Notes under the pieces: model-generated
What the model saw: the letters and a program-made list of their open reading frames with translations, nothing else
The model's database searches: none
Told to the model about the DNA's origin: nothing
Shown here: positions 1-5,063 of the stretch, piece by piece
Layout: each line of letters opens with the position of its first letter
How positions within the stretch are numbered: the first letter of the stretch is position 1
Origin: Caldifarciminota bacterium
Lineage (GTDB): Bacteria; Hydrothermota; Hydrothermia; UBA1063; CAJXJZ01
DNA length: 13,856 nucleotides
NCBI GenBank assembly: GCA_027033555.1
Contig: JALVLE010000139.1
Span: 1-13,856, forward strand
Direction of reading: 5' to 3'
Position numbers and translations under genes: made by a program

Positions 1-109
1 TGATTATAAGGGGCCAGTCCCTTTTAAAATTAAGATACCCCATATTAGAAAGCCATATCCATGCTCCAATCACGACCAAAAACAAGCCCGTCCATAATTT
101 AGAACTCAT
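1..109 (-). CDS. LiaF/DUF5668-type small membrane protein (3' end cut by window edge)
   Basis: Only the first 36 codons are visible; the frame is open to the window edge, so the gene is partial at its 3' end. The ATG at 107-109 is preceded by a strong GAGGAGG ribosome binding site 4-5 bases upstream. The visible part has one hydrophobic helix, roughly residues 6-22 (Trp- and Leu-rich), then a short loop and a WPLII motif that begins the next hydrophobic stretch. The pattern of a G-x-x-L-x-x-I-G helix, an N-x-G-Y loop and then WPLI is what I know from the membrane region of LiaI/LiaF-like and DUF5668 proteins, which sense or modulate cell-envelope stress. It starts 9 bp after the SHOCT-like gene and is surely in the same operon. 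The function is inferred from family resemblance over a very short stretch. Confidence 0.6.
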   Translation of the reverse strand, partial: MSSKLWTGLFLVVIGAWIWLSNMGYLNFKRDWPLII

Positions 110-118
110 ATACCCTCC

Positions 119-478
119 TCATTCTATCCATATCTTTACATAGCTACCATCTTCGGATTCAACTTCTACAAGGGTATAATTCTCTTTTGTAAGATGTTCA
201 AGTATCTCATCAAGCGGCAACTCTACCTTCTCTCCATCCACCTCATAAGAGAGTGCTTCTTTTGGCACAAATTTACTCGCCAATTTAACAAGAAACAGAG
301 GAATTTTTATATTCACTTTATCTTCCCCATCTACTGCAGATATGCGCAAAAATCTCCCTTTCCCCTTCTCTTCTTTCTCCACTCTTTTTATTGCAAGAAT
401 CAGCCTCTCCCCTTCTTCAGGGGATATTTTTCCATCCTTTACCATCTCTATTACTTTCTTTATCTCTTCATTGTTCAT
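119..478 (-). CDS. SHOCT-like domain protein, 119 aa
   Basis: This is a small soluble, acidic protein of unknown function. Residues 1-35 form a helical hairpin built around the motif DGKISPEEGERLI, the SHOCT-like/YvlB N-terminal type of module often found in oligomerising regulators. A linker rich in Lys, Glu and Gly (about 33-42) follows. The rest, about 43-119, has alternating hydrophobic residues and probably folds as beta strands with one amphipathic helix. There is no signal peptide and no membrane segment. The ATG at 478 has a clean AAGGAGG site about 6 bases upstream. The gene overlaps the end of the DUF2089 gene by 11 bp and lies 9 bp before the membrane-protein gene, so the three are co-transcribed. 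The context resembles yvl/lia-type envelope stress modules. That role is inference. Confidence 0.7.
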   Translation of the reverse strand: MNNEEIKKVIEMVKDGKISPEEGERLILAIKRVEKEEKGKGRFLRISAVDGEDKVNIKIPLFLVKLASKFVPKEALSYEVDGEKVELPLDEILEHLTKENYTLVEVESEDGSYVKIWIE

Positions 479-839
479 TTTTTCCCTCCTTCAACAAACG
501 CAAAGCTTCTTCCACTGAAATCTCCCCACTATCCAGCATCTCTAATACCTCCTGTGGAGAGATTTTTTCTTCTGACTCCCAGCCAAGTTTATTTATTATC
601 TGACGTATCCTTAGTTTGGCAGTAGGATGCGAAATGCCAAATCTTCTTGCAACCAATGAGATATTCCCATATGAAAGAAGAAAAAACTTTAAGAACTTCA
701 TCTCCTCATCATTTAAATTACACAGAGCACAGGCATCAAACTCTCCCCTTATTGTTGTTCCACACTTTACACACTTGTACTCCACTACATTTAAGTTTCC
801 TCCACACACAGGACATTTTACCAATACCCTCTTTTTCAT
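468..839 (-). CDS. DUF2089 family zinc-ribbon/HTH regulator, 123 aa
   Basis: This is a probable DNA-binding regulator. Counting from the ATG at 839, the N-terminus is a zinc ribbon with C9-x2-C12 and C23-x2-C26, followed by another Cys pair at C37 and C40. Residues about 43-88 form a helix-turn-helix region (LVARRFGISHPTAKLRI), and residues about 93-118 form a SHOCT-like helical hairpin (LDSGEISVEEALRLL). This zinc ribbon-HTH-hairpin order is the DUF2089 architecture. An upstream TTG at 875 would add 12 hydrophobic residues, but that codon lies inside the -35 box of an excellent promoter. Transcription should start only about 2 bases before the ATG at 839, so I chose 839 and a leaderless mRNA. 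It heads an operon with the SHOCT-like and LiaF-like genes. Autoregulation through the palindrome at 882-898 is an inference. Confidence 0.82.
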   Translation of the reverse strand: MKKRVLVKCPVCGGNLNVVEYKCVKCGTTIRGEFDACALCNLNDEEMKFLKFFLLSYGNISLVARRFGISHPTAKLRIRQIINKLGWESEEKISPQEVLEMLDSGEISVEEALRLLKEGKNEQ

Positions 840-846
840 GATAAAA

Positions 847-875
847 ATTATAAGGCAAGCTTCAAATTTTTTCAA
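847..875 (-). promoter_or_regulatory. Sigma-70 promoter giving a leaderless mRNA for the DUF2089 operon
   Basis: On the minus strand a TTGAAA -35 box (870-875) is followed after exactly 17 bp by a perfect TATAAT -10 box (847-852). Only 7 bases separate the -10 box from the ATG at 839, so the predicted start site falls at or within a couple of bases of the start codon. No Shine-Dalgarno sequence could fit there. This fixes the gene start and implies leaderless translation. Confidence 0.75.
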
Positions 876-881
876 GTAGTA

Positions 882-898
882 GTTTCAAAAATTGAAAC
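882..898. promoter_or_regulatory. Perfect 7-3-7 palindrome, candidate operator
   Basis: The sequence GTTTCAA-AAA-TTGAAAC is a perfect inverted repeat with 7-bp arms, lying 6 bp upstream of the -35 box of the DUF2089 promoter. A further TTTCAA half-site overlaps the -35 box itself (870-875) and another TTCAA lies at 861-865. A dimeric regulator, possibly the DUF2089 protein itself, could bind here. The stem is AT-rich and has no U-tract, so a terminator is unlikely. Confidence 0.5.
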
Positions 899-920
899 AA
901 ATATGCTAAATAACTAAAAA

Positions 921-946
921 GGGGGCGCATTTATGCGCCCCCTTTT
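921..946 (-). terminator. Rho-independent terminator of the DUF3078-like gene
   Basis: A GC-rich hairpin, GGGGGCGCAT paired with ATGCGCCCCC (921-930 with 933-942, the innermost pairs probably open to form the loop), is followed on the minus strand by a run of five T at 916-920. It lies about 25 bp after the stop codon of the DUF3078-like gene. Four T on the plus strand at 943-946 make it potentially bidirectional, although no plus-strand gene leads into it. Confidence 0.88.
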
Positions 947-966
947 AATCTAATAAAGGGCTCTTT

Positions 967-1761
967 TCAAAGAAGGTTAAAGGAAATTCCCACCGACATG
1001 GTTTGCTTTAGCTGAATAGCATCTACCTGATCTTTATCATAATATAGCAACAAATACGCATTCATATTTACATACTTACTTACACTTACCGTGAGGATAT
1101 TCTCAAAACTGATATCAGGAGCTTTCCATGTAGTGACACTATCTGGCTGATTTGACATAAGTGCCTTGAATACTCTAAGATTTATCTCATAAACAGAAGT
1201 TTCAGATACTTTAAATTTGCCATGGGTTATCCACTCCATACCTCCTTCCTTTGGGACCGAAGTCGTGTCTTTTCTGTTCACCACCTGTTTTAGAGCTAAA
1301 CCAAAACGAGTGGTAAAGTTATTACCTTTGTTTTTCAGTATTTCTCTTTCAAAACCAAAGGATTCCTGGAAGGTCATGGGATTTACGTACATTGTATCTG
1401 GTTCATCAAAGAATTGAGAAAGAAAGTAAAAAGAAAAGTAAGGGTCTACAGGCCACCCCTTCCTCAATGATAACACGCTTTCTTCTTCTATTTTGTCCTG
1501 GGATTTTACCGGTTTTTTCCAGTTACCTGTTGTTGCATCCTGTAGAAAGGTCTGGCCATAAAGCAAAAGTAACCTGTTCTTTAGAAAAAGCGAAGAGGTA
1601 AGGTCCCGACTTGCCGCTCCATTTAGCTGAACATTCCAGGTTATATTACTTACATCCTCTTTCTGCCATTTATCATTATAAAATGCCTCGGTGATGTTGA
1701 AGGAAGATGTTATAGATGTCTTCCATCCTCCGGCAACAGTTACAAGTAATGCAAAAAGCAT
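967..1761 (-). CDS. DUF3078-like outer-membrane beta-barrel protein, 264 aa
   Basis: This is a predicted exported beta-barrel protein. The N-terminus is a very short hydrophobic stretch (residues 1-10, possible cleavage after TVA), after which the chain is almost wholly alternating polar/hydrophobic strands ending in a terminal Leu (SVGISFNLL), typical of outer-membrane proteins. A landmark run, a Trp near the N-terminus, LLLLYGQT at about 65-72, KSQDKIEEES at about 86-95, then tracts rich in aromatic residues, matches the DUF3078 family known mainly from Bacteroidetes. The ATG at 1761 has an AAGGAGG site 7-8 bases upstream, and in-frame stops just before it rule out a longer start. The signal peptide lacks the usual basic residue. 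It is a single-gene unit with its own promoter and terminator. The family's substrate or role is unknown to me. Confidence 0.68.
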   Translation of the reverse strand: MLFALLVTVAGGWKTSITSSFNITEAFYNDKWQKEDVSNITWNVQLNGAASRDLTSSLFLKNRLLLLYGQTFLQDATTGNWKKPVKSQDKIEEESVLSLRKGWPVDPYFSFYFLSQFFDEPDTMYVNPMTFQESFGFEREILKNKGNNFTTRFGLALKQVVNRKDTTSVPKEGGMEWITHGKFKVSETSVYEINLRVFKALMSNQPDSVTTWKAPDISFENILTVSVSKYVNMNAYLLLYYDKDQVDAIQLKQTMSVGISFNLL

Positions 1762-1789
1762 ATGATAACCTCCTTTTTTGACTTACTAA

Positions 1790-1818
1790 ATTATAAACGC
1801 CATGCTGACATCAATCAA
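1790..1818 (-). promoter_or_regulatory. Promoter of the DUF3078-like gene
   Basis: On the minus strand TTGATT (1813-1818) and a perfect TATAAT (1790-1795) are separated by 17 bp, about 28 bp upstream of the ATG at 1761. The untranslated leader would be about 20-25 bases and carries the AAGGAGG ribosome binding site. Confidence 0.6.
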
Positions 1819-1833
1819 AATTCTTAATAAAGT
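1805..1833 (+). promoter_or_regulatory. Weak candidate promoter of the glycosyltransferase-flippase pair
   Basis: On the plus strand CTGACA (1805-1810) is followed after 17 bp by TAAAGT (1828-1833), a 4/6 match to the -10 consensus. It interleaves with the minus-strand promoter of the divergent DUF3078-like gene, so the two would compete for polymerase. The -10 match is poor, so this is only a candidate. Confidence 0.25.
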
Positions 1834-1878
1834 ACATATTTGGGCTTTCATCTATGTGGCTTTAAGATACTCTCTCGC

Positions 1879-2916
1879 ATGGGGGAAATAGCTATCATTG
1901 TAAGCCGGCGCTTGCCGGGCGTAAAAAGCATGGCTCTAAACCTTGCGAAGGTAAGCAAGATTGTTGACATCGTTTATCTTGAAGATTTATTCCGAAATGA
2001 GTTTTTATTCAGGTTAGAAAGAAGGTTTTTTAGAAACTCCGCGCTTACCTTTGCCAGTATGGATCATCTACGCAACTATAAAGACAGGGTGATTCTTGGC
2101 GGCTGGACACCCGTTTATCCAAAACTGGTAAAATTGCTTAATAAGAATGGAATAAAACCCTCAGTGATGTGGTGCAGCACCCTCGGGCAGATGGAAATGA
2201 CATGTAACATGGTGGATTATAGATCATTCCTGGAACTTGTCAATCTTAGCGATGAAGGTAGAATAAACTATATTTTGCTAAATGAAAGACTTTATGAGGA
2301 AATGAGTTTCCTGAAAAATGCAATTTACTTTCCCCACACACTCTTTCTTGAAGAATTTGCACCCTTTTATAAAGATGTACCAGATAACACCGATAGATTT
2401 AATATAGACCTTTTCGTCCCTGTGAGAGAAGGGAAAAATATTATGACACAGATTTCTGCTGTCATATTGTCAAGATTCTCAGAGAGCATAGATTTGCACA
2501 TTAACTTTGAGCATCCATATATAACTCCGTTATTGAAAAAATTACCCGTGAATATAAAACAACATAAATGGCTGCCATGGAATAAATACCTTAAGCTCTT
2601 ATCCAATATGCATATCTCACTCCAGGTGACCCACACCGAAAGTTTCAATTATGCCGTGGCAGAGAGAATGGCAATGGGTGTACCGGCACTTGTTAGCTAT
2701 AACATATATAATATTTCAAAAGACCCGCATCTGGCAAATCTCCTCTGTGTAAGAGCAGTAGATTCTGCGAAATCCATTACTGAAAAACTGGATTACCTCC
2801 TGGCAAGGCCCGCACTCCTGAAAGAGCTTAGATCCCTCGTAAACAAACGAATAAAAAAGGCAATGAAAGAGAAAAACGAGCTGGCAGTTTATCTATTGAA
2901 AAAACTGTTCCTATGA
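1879..2916 (+). CDS. GT-B fold glycosyltransferase (GT4-like), 345 aa
   Basis: This is a probable sugar transferase acting on a lipid-linked or surface glycan at the cytoplasmic face of the membrane. The C-terminal half carries the E-x7-E motif of retaining GT-B enzymes, with Glu 254 and Glu 262 in TESFNYAVAERMAMG, followed by VPALVS, the usual nucleotide-sugar binding region. The N-terminus opens with a beta-strand and loop (IAIIVSRRLPGVKSMA) typical of GT-B folds. There are no membrane segments. I chose the ATG at 1879 because the protein then starts at that first strand. A TTG at 1840 would add 13 residues and neither start has a good ribosome binding site. The stop codon overlaps the flippase start (ATGA), so the two are coupled. 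The N-terminal domain is divergent and the sugar specificity cannot be told. Confidence 0.75.
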   Translation: MGEIAIIVSRRLPGVKSMALNLAKVSKIVDIVYLEDLFRNEFLFRLERRFFRNSALTFASMDHLRNYKDRVILGGWTPVYPKLVKLLNKNGIKPSVMWCSTLGQMEMTCNMVDYRSFLELVNLSDEGRINYILLNERLYEEMSFLKNAIYFPHTLFLEEFAPFYKDVPDNTDRFNIDLFVPVREGKNIMTQISAVILSRFSESIDLHINFEHPYITPLLKKLPVNIKQHKWLPWNKYLKLLSNMHISLQVTHTESFNYAVAERMAMGVPALVSYNIYNISKDPHLANLLCVRAVDSAKSITEKLDYLLARPALLKELRSLVNKRIKKAMKEKNELAVYLLKKLFL

Positions 2917-4220
2917 AAAACATCAAGCTTTTTACTCTCCAGGCCACAGGGACACTTTTTTATCAGGGGCTGAGCCTTGTTTTCAACTTTTTTCTGAATG
3001 TTATTATAGCCAGAAGTCTTGGGCCAGCGGGAAAAGGACTTTTTTCTGTTTATATACTGATACCCTCTTTATTATCCATGCTACTTACATTAAGTATTGA
3101 CGAGTCCAATGTTTATTTCGCCAGCAAGGGATACAGAATCCGGGATATATTCCTGACAAACTTTTTTTATACTTTATTGGCAAGCGGAATGCTCTTTGCA
3201 GCTTTTACCTCCTCTCCTACAATCTTTTCGTACTTTTTCAAAAACATTGGCAATCAATATCTTTTTTCTGCTATTCTCATCACCCCCTTTTTCCTTTTTT
3301 TTAGAAATATACGAACCATATTTTTAGGTGCCAACAGGGTAGGTATTTTTAATTTTCTTGACACTCTCCGTATCGGAATCTTACTTCTTCTTGTCTATTT
3401 CATGCTATTTTTTGAGGGAAAGAAAGTTCACTACGCATTACAGGCAATAAACTACCATATAATGCTGGCAAGCGCCTTTGCACTTTTTGCCATTATACCC
3501 CTGTTTAAGGAAGGGGACATACATATACCCCTGAAAAAACTGCTTGGAAAAGAACTAAGATATGGTATTCGTGCTTATCTTGGAATCACCATGAATTTTT
3601 TTAATAGAAGACTTGACGTGTTTATACTAAATTACTTTAAAACTCCATACGAAGTCGGAATTTACTCAATAAGTACTGCCATGGCTGAGCTCATCTGGAA
3701 GATACCCAATTCAATCGCAACCCCATTATTTCCGCACGTAGCAAGGCAAAAAAGGGAGGAATCAATTAAATTCACCCTTCTTATCACAAGGTTCACCTTT
3801 TTCCTTATAGTAATTGTGGCTATATTCATGGCATGGATTGGTAAACCGTTCATTCTAATTGTATTCGGAAAGAACTTCATTCCGTCATTTTCTCCGTTTT
3901 TATGGCTTTTACCAGGGGTTATATTCCTCAGCATAGGCCGGGTACTTTCTGCTTTTTTTCACGGGATAAATAAACCGGAATACGGCTCTTTTTTCACTAT
4001 TATTTCGGTGACCTTCACCGTGATATTAGATTTTCTTCTCATTCCTCTATATGGTGCAAAGGGTGCTGCAATTGCCTCCACCATAGCTTATTCAGTTTCC
4101 GGGCTTATAGCAACCCTTCTTTTTTCTTATGAAGCTAAAGTTCCTTTTTATGTTTTATTTGTCCCACCTATTAAAGATCTCTTACACATGTTTAGAAAAA
4201 TTTTTAGAAAAATTCAATAG
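2913..4220 (+). CDS. Wzx-type oligosaccharide flippase (MOP superfamily), 435 aa
   Basis: This is an integral membrane protein predicted to flip lipid-linked oligosaccharides across the inner membrane. It is hydrophobic throughout, with about 12 or more membrane helices. The N-terminus has the family signature LNVIIARSLGPAGKGLFS (about 28-45). The second half begins with RRLDVFILNYF and EVGIYSIS, and near the C-terminus lies IPLYGAKGAAIAS, all characteristic of polysaccharide-biosynthesis flippases. Its length is normal. The ATG overlaps the glycosyltransferase stop by 4 bp, so the flippase probably handles the glycan its partner helps build. No polymerase, ligase or further transferase is near. 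The last codons consist of a perfect 12-bp tandem repeat (FRKI twice), and the gene end overlaps the convergent sigma factor gene by 7 bp. Confidence 0.88.
   Translation: MKNIKLFTLQATGTLFYQGLSLVFNFFLNVIIARSLGPAGKGLFSVYILIPSLLSMLLTLSIDESNVYFASKGYRIRDIFLTNFFYTLLASGMLFAAFTSSPTIFSYFFKNIGNQYLFSAILITPFFLFFRNIRTIFLGANRVGIFNFLDTLRIGILLLLVYFMLFFEGKKVHYALQAINYHIMLASAFALFAIIPLFKEGDIHIPLKKLLGKELRYGIRAYLGITMNFFNRRLDVFILNYFKTPYEVGIYSISTAMAELIWKIPNSIATPLFPHVARQKREESIKFTLLITRFTFFLIVIVAIFMAWIGKPFILIVFGKNFIPSFSPFLWLLPGVIFLSIGRVLSAFFHGINKPEYGSFFTIISVTFTVILDFLLIPLYGAKGAAIASTIAYSVSGLIATLLFSYEAKVPFYVLFVPPIKDLLHMFRKIFRKIQ
4191..4214. repeat. Perfect tandem 12-bp duplication at the convergent gene ends
   Basis: The 12-mer TTTAGAAAAATT occurs twice back to back at 4191-4202 and 4203-4214. 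It encodes FRKI twice at the end of the flippase and runs up to the first base of the sigma factor stop codon (4214-4216). It looks like a slippage duplication. Confidence 0.9.
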
Positions 4221-5059
4221 GAACGAATATACTTCAAAAGAGTGTTACCGAACCTCTCTCTTATTTTCTTTAAGGCCCTGTCTTTAAGCTGCCTCGCCCT
4301 TTCCCTTGAGATACCCAATCTTTTCGCCACCTGAGAAAGAGGTTCAGGCTCATCACCATCCAGTCCAAAAAAGCGCTTTACAATATATCTTTCCCTGGGT
4401 GTGAGAGTTTTTAAAGCATCCTGCACTGCTTTTTTCATTGCCTCCTGCCTTAATGCCTGCTCTGGCGAAGGGAGCGCTTCCTGTGCCATGAATTCTGGTA
4501 TATGGGATTTTGAATCCTCCTCCCGTACAAGTGCCTCCAGGGGGATTTCTCTCTGTATGTATCGCAATACCTCGGTCACCTCTTTTTCAGGGAGATTCAT
4601 TTCTTTTGCAATGTCCTGAACCGTAGAAAGCGTGCCCATTTCCTGGGAGAGGTTTTCTCCTACGTCAAGGAGTTCTTTGGCTTTTAACTTTGCAGCATGG
4701 GAAATCCTTATATCCTTTCCCTGATTGGCAATCGCATTCAAAATAGCTTGCTTCACCCACCAGATGGCATAACTCATGAATCGCACATTCCTATTGGGAT
4801 CAAATCGTTTTATGGCTTTCAATAAGCCCATGTTACCTTCATTTATAAGATCAGCAAGTGGTACCCCTTTATCCTTATATTTTTTGGCTATCGCCACAAC
4901 GTACTTTAAATTGGCATAAAGAAGCTTCTCTATCGCCTCTTTATCACCTTCTTTTGCTTTTTTTATAAGCTCCATCTCCTCCTCACGGGAGATGGAGGGC
5001 AAATTTTCAATGTTCTTAAAATAGTACTCTAAAGAATCCTCTTCAAATTTCCTGGGCAA
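4214..5059 (-). CDS. rpoD: RNA polymerase sigma factor, RpoD/SigA type, 281 aa
   Basis: This is a sigma-70 family factor of the primary (group 1/2) type. Visible parts are region 1.2 (about 8-45), region 2 with LINEGNMGLLKAI (71-83) and the -10 reading helix RFMSYAIWWVKQAI (93-106), region 3 (about 118-190), and region 4 with an HTH, LSQVAKRLGISRERARQLKDR (about 241-261). It lacks region 1.1, as do the about 290-aa Bacteroidetes primary sigma factors. In region 2.4 Gln104 is kept, but the Thr that E. coli RpoD has three residues later is Leu107. The start is TTG at 5059, supported by an AGGAAG site 8 bases upstream; no other Met lies near the N-terminus. It is the last gene of the compact operon, 4 bp after glmL, and overlaps the convergent flippase. 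Whether it is the sole housekeeping factor cannot be told here. Confidence 0.85.
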   Translation of the reverse strand: MPRKFEEDSLEYYFKNIENLPSISREEEMELIKKAKEGDKEAIEKLLYANLKYVVAIAKKYKDKGVPLADLINEGNMGLLKAIKRFDPNRNVRFMSYAIWWVKQAILNAIANQGKDIRISHAAKLKAKELLDVGENLSQEMGTLSTVQDIAKEMNLPEKEVTEVLRYIQREIPLEALVREEDSKSHIPEFMAQEALPSPEQALRQEAMKKAVQDALKTLTPRERYIVKRFFGLDGDEPEPLSQVAKRLGISRERARQLKDRALKKIRERFGNTLLKYIRSY

Positions 5060-5063
5060 TTAT

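Noticed and set aside
194-625. 143-codon open frame on the plus strand opposite the SHOCT-like and DUF2089 genes
   Set aside because: It is antisense to two genes with clear motifs and ribosome binding signals. Its Phe/Leu/Pro-rich product reflects the reverse complement of Lys/Glu-rich coding sequence.
840-875. TTG at 875 as the start of the DUF2089 gene, adding 12 residues
   Set aside because: The codon lies within the -35 box of a near-consensus promoter, so it would not be transcribed from that promoter. The family core begins shortly after the ATG at 839.
882-898. The palindrome as a terminator
   Set aside because: The stem is AT-rich, short and without a T-run. A far better terminator lies at 921-946.
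1840-1878. TTG at 1840 as the start of the glycosyltransferase
   Set aside because: The extra 13 residues precede the first beta-strand of the fold and there is no ribosome binding site. The ATG at 1879 fits better, although its own site is also weak, so this is not fully settled.
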